From Nothophaeocryptopus gaeumannii (Eukaryota > Ascomycota > Dothideomycetes > Mycosphaerellales > Mycosphaerellaceae), in the NCBI GenBank assembly GCA_031771865.1, contig JASISA010000027.1, positions 1,364,001 to 1,428,000 on the forward strand: a DNA stretch of 64,000 nucleotides. Reading direction: 5' to 3'. This document shows, piece by piece, positions 46,659 through 57,312 of this stretch. Position numbers and translations under genes: made by a program. Under the pieces are notes generated by a model. It saw nothing but the letters and a program-made list of their open reading frames with translations, did not search any database and was not told the DNA's origin. The number at the start of each line of letters is the position of its first letter. Position 1 is the stretch's first letter.

Positions 46659-49131
46659 AGTACTCTAGGACTATTGCGCACCCAACCCCCCAGACGCCAG
46701 CCAACGATGCAGGTGAGGGATGGCGACAAAACAGCAGCATGAGCTCCGCATGGTCACCAGACAGGACCCAGGAGAGAGCGCTCGAAGTGGATGTGTATTG
46801 TCGGGGGTCTCCAGTTACGAGTTACACGTCTGCGTCCACATCTCCTTCGTTTCACGAACAATGGCGAGCGACCGGGTCAGGCTCAGGAACGGCGCAGGTC
46901 AAGGTAAGGTACTGTAAGGTCGGAGTGCAACAAAACAACCCAAGAACCTTGGGGCGCGAGAGGGGTGGATGTAGTTCTACTAGTGGCATGGGCCCAGTGC
47001 GGCGTCGTTCGCAAGGATATATTACCCATCGCCCAAGCACAAGCACCCACAGCACTGGCCCGTCGTCTACTATCAACAAGCCTACCCAGTACCGCGCGCT
47101 GTCTGGCTCTGCCTTGCCTTCATCGTAATGCTGCTGCCGCCCAACAACATTGATCAGACCGCCTGCTTCCAGATGCCTGACAGTCATCGTCACCGACTCC
47201 CAAATCGACGCCTGTGTGCAGCGTCTCTGTCCTGTCGTATCACGCTCTCCCGGCGGCCAGCAGCGACTCCCAAAGCAAACATTTCTACAGCGCTACCTAA
47301 CTTTCCTCCGCCTCGCGCCCAGGACTCCCACACAACATTCCTAGGCGAGACAGATGAGACGTCAGCACGATCCTGTTTTTCCAGATCGGCCGCGCCGGGC
47401 TCCATAGACCGAAGGGCATTCTGAACTTTATCCAGTCGAACCAGTTCCAAGCTCGGGTAAATCCTGGTACCTTTGACGGAGTGTATCCACCTCTCTCGGT
47501 GGTTCACACGTCCCAGCCGCAGCCGCTGCAGCGTGTCGCGTTAACTCGCTCGTTATACGCTGCATATACATGACGAGCAGCAATGCCATCAACCGGGCCT
47601 TCGGACTACGGCACTGCAGAGGCGGCTGTCTTGCATCAATTCGCCTCGCTGCCCGCATGCACGCGGCCCAGATGGAGTGCTCAGATACCGGTTCTTGCAC
47701 ATCAATATGTTGCCAAGGACAGGAAGATCCTTCGCGCCTCGGTGGCACGCGCCGTAGCGTGACCTCGTTCAGACGGCATGAGATGGCCATGAACCACCAG
47801 CGTGTGAGCGGTGGGCGCTGGTTTGTAAGACTCCAACGTGTTACCGTTGACGACGTCTTTTTGTCTGAAGCGGAACTGACAACAGCAAGGAGCCTCTCGT
47901 GCAACCATCGCAGCTGTTATGAAACGCAGCAGTGGAGGTGCTGAGCGAGATCCCTGCAAATACTACATTTAGAGATGCCCTTGCACGAGATCCACGCGCG
48001 GATCGGCGACAGCTCGACGATGGCGCCGCCCAGATTTCGCTCAATTCTAACATTTCCCCAACAGGAAGTTCCACAAGGAACATCGGCTCTGTTGTGCATC
48101 CGGCACTCAACTCGAAACAGGCGGAGAGCACAAGACATAACCAATTCACAGGCGCTCCCGGGCAACGACGAGAGCATCGAAGCGAGGGAGACGTCGGGCG
48201 TGCAGTCTACCAAAAAAGTATTCGCATATCGTTCGATGCCTAGTGTCAGGACTTCGTCGTCCACAGCAAGGATGACCTGTTGAACAGCTCACATTTTCAC
48301 TACCGTCAAAACTCTGCCTCTCTCAAGCTTTCTGGGCTGAGATTATTCTCTGACTCACGTCGCGATAGCTACAAATTGCATCCGCGTTGGTTTGTGGCTT
48401 CTCAGGAGATGTACCCCGACACATGTAGTTTATGTACCTCGCGTGTAGGACGTGATCTTGCAGCTGAGCCCTGCGGGCCCGCATGGAGCTGGAGCTGGGT
48501 GCTGTTGACAGATGCGACCGACTCATACTAATGTAGGCAGAAGTCGTCGCCGATTGTCATAGGCGAGCGAGTCGAGTGTGTGTCGCGTTTGGGACAGATC
48601 ATTTCATCGGGTTCATCAGAAGCTCGTTGACGACTCACGAGTCTGCATCCGTGCTTGCGATGAACACAGATTTTGCGATGAACCGAGCATTATTGGCTTC
48701 GCGCGGTGTGAATCATGTTAGTGGAAGCGGTCATTTCAGTGAGGGACGTAACAGAACGTAGAAGCCTGAGGCATTAATGCGTTAGACGGAGACTTCATCA
48801 TCAGACCAAGACTGCACTCTATCAGCCTTTGCCGATTTCATTGGCCACCACGCATTTCCTTCCCGTCAAACAATCAAGCACTTCCTGGCAAGAAGGCCCG
48901 CTATCTGTTGGAGCCCGCGCGGACGCGTCTCGCTTGCGTCGTGTTCCGTCGAGACAAAGCTGGAACCCGAAGGAAGCTGATGCAAATTTGACGCCTTCAA
49001 AGCGGTCACGCTCGGAAATTTGGCCGTGCCAGCGCATTCGCGAGCTAAAATCGCCTTCAGGGTGCTTGTACGGTCTCGCGACGGAGCTCAAAGGCAACTC
49101 GCTCGACACAGGCCGTTACATCTAGCCACAA
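46659..49131. other. 2.5 kb divergent promoter region
   Basis: This lies between the divergent Byr4-like gene and GCN20. Several open frames exist on both strands (for example about 47507-47190 on minus), but none has a domain or clear splice context. The GCN20 frame is open for about 98 codons upstream of its start, yet it holds no ATG and ends with TAG at 49123-49125. No repeat is seen. Confidence 0.5.
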
Positions 49132-51378
49132 ATGCAGGCCGAGATACGCTCTCAGTTCCCGGAGGTCGATTCCGTGGTGCTCGACTATGCCGCTGGATAC
49201 TTGACCCATGCTAGCCGCCAGTATAGTGTCGATGGAGATCCTTTGTCAGATGCGGCGGCAGTCATCACGCAGCTGCTGCTGTCTGCATCTGGGGATCTTA
49301 CAGACGAGAATGAGGCTTCCGTCCAGAACCTAGTGGACAATCTCGTATCACGCCTTGGACACCAGAATGGGGTGGACAGCGAGAGACGGCAGCAAGCCCC
49401 CTCGGCAAGAAAGCTCAATCAGACCATCCAAGTTGGCTCGCAACGGAATGTTTCTACTACGCTTGGTCTCACCAGTGGCGCCGTAGATCTTGAATCGGCA
49501 AACGCGCGCAAAGTCGAGTCTCGAGTTGACAAGAAGAAGCTCGAGAAGGCAGAACGAAAGTTGCGAGCAAAGCAAGACAAGAAAGTCTTTAAGACCGTCG
49601 AGTATGAAGCCTCTCGTCTTCTGGATCAACCAGATGAGCAGAAGTCATATGAAGAGTTCTTCATGGCCGTCAACCCTCTTCAATTGGGCACTGATTCCCA
49701 GTCGAAGAGCAAGGATATCAAGGTTGATGGTATCGACATCTCCATTGGCGGTCAACGCATACTTTCAGATACGAACTTGACCCTGGCGTATGGCCGCAGA
49801 TATGGTCTCGTCGGTCAGAACGGCATTGGTAAATCGACCTTGCTCAGAGCACTCAGTAAGCGTGAAGTGGCGATTCCTACTCATATTTCTATTTTGCATG
49901 TCGAGCAAGAAATCACCGGAGACGACACGCCTGCATTGCAAGCAGTCCTGGATGCCGACGTATGGCGGAAGCACTTGCTCCGCGAGCATGAGAAGATTAC
50001 CAAAGAGCTTGCTGAGTTGGAGGCCGACCGAGCATCCATGGCCGACACATCTGCAGACGCTGCTAGGCTGGACAAACAACGAGAGGGCCTTGACGTTACT
50101 CTAAGTGACGTGCAAGGCAAACTCTCGGAGATGGAATCAGACAAAGCAGAGTCAAGGGCGGCAAGCATTTTGGCTGGTCTTGGATTCTCACACGAGCGGC
50201 AGCAATTTGCTACGAAGACATTCTCGGGAGGATGGCGAATGCGTCTTGCTTTGGCCCGAGCACTGTTCTGCGAACCGGACTTACTACTGCTGGACGAGCC
50301 GTCGAATATGTTGGACGTGCCATCCATCACGTTCCTGTCCAACTACTTGCAAGGCTATCCAAGTACTGTTCTGGTTGTCTCCCACGACAGAGCCTTCTTG
50401 AATGAAGTTGCTACCGATATCATTCACCAACACTCAGAACGCCTTGACTACTACAAGGGTGCCAACTTTGACTCCTTCTACGCCACCAAAGAAGAACGTC
50501 GAAAGACAGCGCAACGCGAATACGAGAAGCAAATGGGGGAGCGTGCACACTTGCAGGCCTTCATTGACAAGTTCCGATACAATGCGGCCAAGTCCTCCGA
50601 GGCTCAGTCACGTATCAAGAAGTTGGAGAAGATGCCTGTGCTCGAGGCACCAGAGAGCCTGTACACTGTCAAGTTCAAGTTCCCTGAAGTGGAGAAGCTG
50701 TCACCGCCAATCATTCAAATGACGAATGTGAGCTTTGGTTACAGCCCGGACAAGATCCTACTCAAGAACGTCGACCTGGATGTTCAGCTCGATTCACGAA
50801 TCGGTATTGTCGGTCCAAACGGAGCTGGCAAGACGACAGCCTTGAAATTGCTCATTGGAGCGCTTTCGCCAACATCTGGACTGATTTCGCAAAATCCTCG
50901 CTTAAGGGTCGGCTTCTTCGCTCAGCATCACGTGGATGCTCTTGATCTGACAACGAGCGCGGTTGGGTTTATGGCCGCAAAGTACCCTGGCAAGACGGAC
51001 GAAGAGTATCGTCGCCACCTCGGAGCGTTCGGCATCACCGGGATGACTGGTCTGCAGAAGATGGCCTTCTTGTCGGGTGGCCAGAAGTCCCGTGTGGCTT
51101 TTGCCTGTCTCAGCTTGACGAATCCTCACATTCTGGTCCTGGACGAGCCTTCTAACCATCTCGATATTGAGGCGATGGATGCTTTGAGCACGGCGCTCCA
51201 GGAGTTCCAGGGCGGCGTTCTGATGGTCTCTCACGATGTGACTATGCTTCAAAGCGTCTGCAAGAGCCTGTGGATCTGCGACCACGGCCGAGTTGAGTAC
51301 TTTGACGGGGGCGTGAACGACTACAAGAAACGCATTACCGCCGAGGCGGGCAACAGCGGAGTTGTTGTCCAGCACTGA
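49132..51378 (+). CDS. GCN20: ABC-F ATPase GCN20
   Basis: A single exon encodes 748 residues, matching Gcn20 (752 in yeast). The N-terminal ~190 residues, without ABC signatures, correspond to the Gcn1-binding region. Two ABC cassettes follow. The first has G-Q-N-G-I-G-K-S, F-S-G-G-W-R-M-R and L-L-L-L-D-E-P-S-N-M-L-D. The second has G-P-N-G-A-G-K-T, L-S-G-G-Q-K-S-R and L-V-L-D-E-P-S-N-H-L-D. There are no membrane segments. Gcn20 with Gcn1 binds the ribosome and helps uncharged tRNA activate the eIF2-alpha kinase Gcn2 during amino-acid starvation. The coding start follows an in-frame TAG six bases upstream, which fixes the N-terminus at this ATG. Confidence 0.95.
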   Translation: MQAEIRSQFPEVDSVVLDYAAGYLTHASRQYSVDGDPLSDAAAVITQLLLSASGDLTDENEASVQNLVDNLVSRLGHQNGVDSERRQQAPSARKLNQTIQVGSQRNVSTTLGLTSGAVDLESANARKVESRVDKKKLEKAERKLRAKQDKKVFKTVEYEASRLLDQPDEQKSYEEFFMAVNPLQLGTDSQSKSKDIKVDGIDISIGGQRILSDTNLTLAYGRRYGLVGQNGIGKSTLLRALSKREVAIPTHISILHVEQEITGDDTPALQAVLDADVWRKHLLREHEKITKELAELEADRASMADTSADAARLDKQREGLDVTLSDVQGKLSEMESDKAESRAASILAGLGFSHERQQFATKTFSGGWRMRLALARALFCEPDLLLLDEPSNMLDVPSITFLSNYLQGYPSTVLVVSHDRAFLNEVATDIIHQHSERLDYYKGANFDSFYATKEERRKTAQREYEKQMGERAHLQAFIDKFRYNAAKSSEAQSRIKKLEKMPVLEAPESLYTVKFKFPEVEKLSPPIIQMTNVSFGYSPDKILLKNVDLDVQLDSRIGIVGPNGAGKTTALKLLIGALSPTSGLISQNPRLRVGFFAQHHVDALDLTTSAVGFMAAKYPGKTDEEYRRHLGAFGITGMTGLQKMAFLSGGQKSRVAFACLSLTNPHILVLDEPSNHLDIEAMDALSTALQEFQGGVLMVSHDVTMLQSVCKSLWICDHGRVEYFDGGVNDYKKRITAEAGNSGVVVQH

Positions 51379-52029
51379 GCAACGGACAGGACATGACCGA
51401 GGGTATGCTAATTCAAGCGGCTCCGGCGGGTCGGCGAGCGATTTGCAAGGCAGTCTCAATGAGAACTTGACAATCCATGTCTCTATCTACGGAGGTAGAA
51501 GCAAAGAGGTCAATATTTACATAGAGACGTAGAGGCGAAGCACAGCTCTCTTGTGCCGTATGCGACTGCCCATGCCTCTCAGCTCGTGAGCATCAATTTA
51601 CCTGTTAGATTGAAGCTAGTGACTCATATTCCCATTGGCAACGTATTTTTTACGGCCCCATCTTTGTTGCTGCAATATGGCCAGAGCAAGCGCCCTGGAG
51701 GCTTTCGCATGTGAAACTGTTGTGGCCTGAGGCCTCACATTATGCCAAGCCGCCCCTCGCAGCTTCGAACTTCGCGCGAGATTTTCTCGTCCTACAGGCC
51801 AGCTACAGAACACAGCTCCATTACATACTCCCTCCCAGACGACAGGTCATAGTCGTCGTTCGCCAAGGTGTCGCTGTTTGCAGCCTCACGTATCATCTTC
51901 ACTTCTCCAATCCCGGCAGCAGGCTCTGCTCTGGCACACAAATCAACCTCCCTACACTCAGCGCCTCGAATCCTCACGTTCTGCATCCACGCACCCCGCA
52001 CATACGCCAGCAGCAGCAAAAAGAAGAAG
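51379..52029. other. Spacer between GCN20 and OLA1
   Basis: This 650-bp gap on the same strand holds the GCN20 3' flank and the OLA1 promoter. No gene is seen. Confidence 0.5.
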
Positions 52030-53484
52030 ATGCCGCCAAAGAAGGAGGTCAAGCAGGAGAAGGTGTTGCTGGGACGTCCGGGCAACAGCCTCAAGAGTGG
52101 GATTGTATGTACGGCGTACATGTGCGTGCCATTGCATGCCTCTATAATTGTATACTGACTCACAGCGCAGGTCGGTCTTGCAAACGTAGGGAAATCGACA
52201 TTCTTCCAGGCGCTCACCAAGTGCTCGCTCGGAAACCCTGCCAACTTTCCATATGCCACCATTGACCCAGAAGAGGCACGCGTCATTGTACCCGACGAGC
52301 GATTCGACTGGCTCTGTGAGCAATACAAGCCCAAGTCGGTAGTTCCTGCCAACCTGACAGTCTACGATATCGCCGGTCTTACACGTGGTGCATCCACTGG
52401 AGCCGGTCTTGGAAACGCCTTCTTGTCTCACATCCGCGCCGTCGATGCCGTCTTCCAGGTGGTGCGCTGCTTCGACGATGCAGAGATCATTCACGTTGAA
52501 GGCGACGTCGACCCGATCAGAGATCTTGAGATCATCAGCGAAGAGCTTCGAATCAAGGACATCGAGTTCGTCGAGAAGGCGCACGAGGCCCTGGTCAAGC
52601 AGACCCGTCGAGGTGGGCAGTCGCTTGAGATGAAGAAGATGAAGGAGGAGCAAGCCACCGTTGAGAAGGTCCTTGAACATCTCAAGGCAGGCAAGGATGT
52701 TCGAAAGAACGACTGGAGTCCAAAAGAGGTATGTGAGCATTCTTTCCTTCTACACCTGCCCTGTTTTCATGATGAACAAGAGATCAAATCTCTATAATCC
52801 CAGCTCTTAGAAGCCTCACTCCAACGCTTTCGAGGCATCCTGTTAAAAAGTCCCATCTGATTGAAATCTCTACATCACGTCTATTTCCGAACCTACTCGT
52901 TAGGAATATCGCTGACCGTGATCGAACACCAGGTCGAGGTCATCAACCCGCTATTCTTGCTCTCCGCCAAGCCTGTGGTCTTCCTCGTCAACCTAAGTGA
53001 GAAAGACTACATTCGGCAGAAGAACAAGCACCTGCCCAAGATCGCCGAGTGGGTCAAGGAGCACGCCACCGGCGACCCCATCATTCCAATCTCAGTATCT
53101 TTCGAGGAGCGTTTGACGCGGTTCGAGACAGAAAAGGAAGCCGAGGAGGAGTGCAAGCAAATCGGCACCAAATCAGCACTCCCCAAAATCGTCACCACCA
53201 TGCGAAAAGCACTCAACTTGGGCTCGTTCTTCACCACTGGTCCCGATGAGGTCCGACAGTGGACCATACGGAATGGGACCAAGGCACCTCAAGCTGCCGG
53301 TGTCATTCACGGTGACTTCGAGAAGACATTCATTCAATGTATCGTCTACAATTACAAGGTACTGAAGGAGCTGGGTGACGAAGCAACTGTGAAGGCGCAA
53401 GGAAAGATCATGACGAAGGGCAAGGATTATGTCGTCGAGGATGGCGATATCCTGCTCATCAAGGCTGGTGCTGCCAAGTCGTAG
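52030..53484 (+). CDS. OLA1: Obg-like ATPase OLA1
   Basis: Three exons, 52030-52104, 52171-52728 and 52933-53484, give 394 residues, identical in length to yeast Ola1. The introns are 66 and 204 nt; the second is long for this window and ends ...CACCAG. Landmarks are G-L-A-N-V-G-K-S-T (G1), D-I-A-G-L-T-R-G-A (G3) and N-L-S-E-K-D (the changed G4 that gives ATP rather than GTP preference). The C-terminal TGS domain contains H-G-D-F-E-K-T-F-I. Ola1 is a cytosolic ribosome- and proteasome-associated P-loop ATPase of the YchF type with roles in translation and stress response. It converges with the SprT-like gene. Confidence 0.96.
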
Positions 53485-53770
53485 ATCAGTCCGTAATACC
53501 CTGTTTGATATTGATGATGTGCCCTTGACGCTGTATGGCTGAATGAATGGAAAATCAAAATTCACGATGCATTGCACTTGGTTTCTCGAAGGCCATCGTA
53601 CCCATGGGAATTCCAATTTCGCGTCTGACAATCTGTTCGATGTTCCGTGAATGACAAACTGGCTTATCTCTCACGAGGCCTGGAATAACCAAAGGCCAAA
53701 GACACTGCATGTGATAGGAGTACACGAATGATGCTCAAGCGCACACAATTGCTCGACGACCATCTTCATC
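53485..53770. other. Shared 3' flank, OLA1 and SprT-like gene
   Basis: The two convergent genes end on each side of this 286-bp gap. Nothing distinctive is seen. Confidence 0.5.
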
Positions 53771-54781
53771 TCACCAGCTCATCCTCCTCTCCACCCTCCG
53801 CTCTCGTGCTATCTCCCTCTCCATAAGTATCAGCCCTCTCTCCTCATTCCCAACGGGAGAAACCCAAATAGCCCCCTTCACCTCCCCCACCCTCCCATCT
53901 GAACTGACACTAACCCTCCTCTCCCTCAAACACCCCTTATACCGTCTCAAATCTTTCCATCTATTCCTCACTTTCAACTGTACAAATTCGTGACACAGAT
54001 CCAGACGGTTGGTGATTGCGTCTGCGTCGAGGCCGGGGAGTCCAAGTGCGGCTGCTATCTGGCGACAGGTCTGATTCCACAGAGGACCGTGATCGACGCG
54101 TTTCCCGCAATGACATTTTTCTTGCGCGGCGTGGAAGGTGAGACGGGCGGGGTTCCAGGATCCGGGGGTTGTCATTAGATAGATGTAGGCATGCAGCATC
54201 TCATGTATTGCAGTTCCCCATACGTTGGCGCGGCGATGAAAGCGACGTGGTTGGGTGTCGTTGAGGGTATGGTGAGTATGGACGACAACTCTCAATTTAT
54301 GAGGTTTGAAGAAATATTGAGTCGTATATCCCAATGTACCTTCGGGAATGTTGCGAAAATAGAGACGCGTGTAGTAGTGTAGTGCGCCGCTGAAGAGGAT
54401 TTGATCTAGGAGGAAGCGGGCTTCTGAAATGGCGGTTTGGGGATTTGAGACGTCTGTGAGCAGGTAGACTTTCAGGAGTCTGCTTTTCAAGGTCCCTTGC
54501 ATGTTGGAGGATTCGGTGGTCAGGTGCCGGCCCAGAAGTTCGTGTGCCTTCGTAATATCGGAGAGACGAGGCTGGAGAGGGGAGCTGCTCAGTTTACCTC
54601 GTCGTAGCGGCTCCGTAATATCCTTGAAATCTTCAAGAATCAAGGCGCCGGTATTGGGTATAGCCTTACTTCGATCCGTTGGTCGCGGACTCGATATTCT
54701 AGGCAGAGGTGCCTGCCGTGATGTCTGCTTTCTCTTCGTCTTGCGTTGGAAAATGGCTGTGAGCCAAGGTATGATAGACAT
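53771..54781 (-). CDS. SprT-like zinc metalloprotease domain protein
   Basis: A single exon of 336 residues starts at ATG. The zinc motif is H-E-M-L-H at 193-197, and a third ligand is likely His231 in V-D-H-G-P-L-W, the arrangement of SprT/Spartan-type domains. Two Cys in E-K-C-H-C-G (about 223-225) may add a small zinc site. The N-terminal ~80 residues are basic and disordered (K-R-K-Q-T-S-R). Spartan-family enzymes cleave DNA-protein crosslinks, but many fungal SprT-like proteins are of unknown function, and no PCNA- or ubiquitin-binding motif is evident here. The catalytic Glu194 is intact, so protease activity is plausible. Confidence 0.85.
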   Translation of the reverse strand: MSIIPWLTAIFQRKTKRKQTSRQAPLPRISSPRPTDRSKAIPNTGALILEDFKDITEPLRRGKLSSSPLQPRLSDITKAHELLGRHLTTESSNMQGTLKSRLLKVYLLTDVSNPQTAISEARFLLDQILFSGALHYYTRLYFRNIPEGTLGYTTQYFFKPHKLRVVVHTHHTLNDTQPRRFHRRANVWGTAIHEMLHAYIYLMTTPGSWNPARLTFHAAQEKCHCGKRVDHGPLWNQTCRQIAAALGLPGLDADAITNRLDLCHEFVQLKVRNRWKDLRRYKGCLRERRVSVSSDGRVGEVKGAIWVSPVGNEERGLILMEREIARERRVERRMSW

Positions 54782-55092
54782 CGCCGGAGATCAGTGACCG
54801 GCTGCGGTTGGAGGGAATGAGTTCCGCGCTCGTCCAGAAGTTGATACATAGGTGCGAGCTCTCGTGAATTTTGGTACAGAAAGCGCGTGAGGCAGACGCG
54901 ATGGTGAAGCTGGTAAGCAAAGGCAATATCGGCAGCTGAATGCGGCGGTCGGGCGCACATGAAGTGTCATTCACTCCTAGTGTCGTCTTTGCCACCCACT
55001 CATGCTTTCTCTTATACACTGTACACGTAGGTGAAGCTTCAGCATATCCAGTCCCGCTGGTGGCGCCGAGAGGCATCGCTCGCCATGGCACT
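54782..55092. other. Spacer, SprT-like promoter
   Basis: This 310-bp gap lies between GOS1 and the SprT-like gene, both on the minus strand. I see no gene. Confidence 0.5.
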
Positions 55093-55923
55093 CTACCACA
55101 TCCAAAGCAGTACAAGAAAGCATATCGCAATGAAGCCTCCCAGTATTATGCCATCTCTCCTCTTCTTACTCCCGATCCTTTGCATCAGGCCATTAATGCC
55201 CGGTATTTGGGCAGCAGCTCCAGTAATCCTCCGCTGAATACTCATCAAGCTTTCCCTTTGCAATCCAAAGCTCTCATTCACTGCGTACGCTTGGCTCAGA
55301 ACACTATCGGCCATGTTGTGCGAATTGTCAAGGCGGTTCCGCTCCTGGAGCATGTACTCTGCCTCTGCGGCTTCCGGATTCTCTCGTGATCGGTAGGCAT
55401 CGATGTCGGAGCGCACGTTGGAAAGGAGGTTTGCGCGGTCTCGTGATTGGGTTATTTGCGATTTGAGTCGGGAGAGCTCGGTTCGGTGTTGGGATAGTAT
55501 TTCGCGATGCCGGGCGAGGTTGGTTGATTTGAGGGCGGAGGGCTGCGCTTCGGAGTCGAGGACGCGGGAGAGTTGTGATAATAATGCGGAGCGCTGTGAG
55601 CGTATGTCAGTACTACTCAATCCAGAAGAGCATGGCTCATATATGAATGTCTCTATACCTTTTCAAGTATGTCATTCAACTGCTCTTCTGTCTTGCGCTC
55701 TTCCTCGCTAGGCTTCGCCTCTAGGTCTGTTTTGGACGCAAACTGCGCATATGTATGAAATAATGTCTCTGTCTGAATCTGTACATCAGCATGCATTGCT
55801 CTGTATTCAATGCGCGTCCTCAAGCAATGTCTCAGTATAGTCTCTCCCAATCACCGAACTGACCTGTGTCTCCTGTGCTCTTGCTTGCTGCCGCAGCTGT
55901 GCCCAACTTCCCATGTTCGCCAT
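55093..55923 (-). CDS. GOS1: Golgi Qb-SNARE GOS1
   Basis: Three exons, 55923-55864, 55778-55659 and 55593-55093, give 226 residues (yeast Gos1 has 223). The introns (85 and 65 nt) are GT-AG and in phase 0. The N-terminus (M-A-N-M-G-S-W-A-Q-L-R-Q-Q-A-R) and the helical regulatory bundle precede the SNARE motif (about 140-195, containing R-N-R-L-D-N-S-H-N-M-A-D-S-V-L). A single C-terminal membrane anchor, I-I-L-G-G-F-I-A-I-C-F-L-V-L-L-W-M-W, ends the protein. Gos1 acts in retrograde and intra-Golgi vesicle fusion with Sed5, Ykt6 and Sft1. It is divergent from RPL35. Confidence 0.93.
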
Positions 55924-56243
55924 GATCAAGGTGTGATGTTCCAAGTATTACAGAGCCAAGGCCCTTCCAGTATGTGTTCTCGAGCTCAGATTCTTGTCCA
56001 GACGATGCTGCCTCTGTGCTGAAGTGGACTGCTGGATGCTGATCATGTGAGCGATTCCTGGAAACGCTTGGACGTGACTAAGCGAACGCCGACAACCGAC
56101 AAAATTCGCGGCCGCTCCCGCGCGCACCTGCTGCCAAGACAGTGCAAAATCGCATCTCCACAAGTTCGATCTTTGAAGATTGAGCAGGCTACCCAGCGAC
56201 GACACCACCGCCAACTCGATACCACTAACACCGCAGGTTCAAA
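55924..56243. other. Divergent promoter, GOS1 and RPL35
   Basis: This 320-bp gap serves both genes. Its right end carries CACTAACACCGCAG just before the RPL35 start, which looks like a branch site plus acceptor of a leader intron. If so, the exon holding the start codon would be only about ten bases long. Confidence 0.5.
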
Positions 56244-56887
56244 ATGGTACGGATGCCTCGAACAAGCGAATTGCTGTCGGTTTGAAATACTGACGAGCAG
56301 CGCACAGTCGTCCGGCAAGGTCAAGGCAGCCCAGCTCTGGAGCAAGAACAAGGAGGAGTTGAAGAAGCAGCTCGACGACTTGAAGCAGGAGCTCGTCCAA
56401 CTGCGCACTCAGAAGATCGCTGGCGGCGCTCAATCCAAGCTCTCCAAGATGTACGACTCCCCATGAACGCGAATTCATATCATACGTACCCTCCGAACTT
56501 CCGCACGCGACCGCACTTTCCCAGTTCCGAGATCGAGATGGATATGCAATGGGAAAGAAAAAGAGCAAGACTAACATATATGGCAGTCACGATGTCCGCA
56601 AGTCGATCGCTCGCGTCCTCACCATCATCAACGCAAACCAGCGCGCCCAGCTCCGCCTGTTCTACAAGAACAAGAAGTACCTGCCTCTCGACCTCCGCGC
56701 AAAGCAGACCCGCGCTCTCCGCCGCCGATTATCACCAGAGGACGCTGCCCGTGTGACCGAGAAGCAAAAGAAGAAGCAGAGGCACTTCCCTCAGAGAAAC
56801 TTCGCCGTCAAGGTATGGCATGATAAACGAAGCCTTGTCTGGGTGGGAATTCTGAGCTGACATGATGGGTAATAGGTTGCACCTTAG
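56244..56887 (+). CDS. RPL35: 60S ribosomal protein L35 (uL29)
   Basis: Four coding exons can be joined: 56244-56246, 56308-56450, 56587-56812 and 56876-56887, giving 127 residues. The first coding exon is the ATG alone, and the last encodes only V-A-P and the stop. The introns are 61, 136 and 63 nt, all GT-AG; the second splits the Ile codon of K-L-S-K-I-H-D-V-R-K-S. Landmarks are [32 protein letters not shown] and [18 protein letters not shown]35 lies near the nascent-peptide exit of the large subunit and contacts targeting factors. The N-terminal splice is inferred from the family start (M-S-S-G-K-V-K). Confidence 0.92.
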
Positions 56888-57312
56888 ATACGACATTGAC
56901 GTGGAGTTCTTTACGGGATGTTTTGAGCGCTTGAGACTTTCCATCATCGATCATGGCGAATCGGACTGCTGGGCATTGAATGGTGGCTTGCTACGTAGGG
57001 GGACATGGCGGCTAGAGACCGACAGCCAAGAAAGGCGTTAGGTCCTAAAAGAATCCCTCAATTTCATGCGCGTGAGCACACGATCCTTCATCTCCGTTCT
57101 TCATTGATCATTTACTCGATTGTCTGCTTGTGCCCGGTGACCAGCACCTTGCCAGTATCGTTCTCTCTCTCTCGTATGCAAAGCAGACACAAGTCCGCAT
57201 CTCCTCAGCGTTGACCCTCATGGACGCCCTAACCATCCATCCGCGTCCATAGACCAACGCTCACTCGGCGGCCATCGCACTACGACCACTTCACTCGTCA
57301 CTACTGACCACC
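56888..57312. other. Shared 3' flank of convergent genes
   Basis: RPL35 (+) and the next gene (-) converge on this 425-bp gap. No gene is seen. Confidence 0.5.

Noticed and set aside
47190..47507. 105-codon minus-strand frame upstream of the Byr4-like gene
   Set aside because: It has no domain, and competing frames on the plus strand are equally long.
48829..49125. Upstream open frame in frame with GCN20, ending six bases before its ATG
   Set aside because: It contains no ATG and opens only from TTG, so it is not a conventional uORF; the TAG at 49123 closes it.
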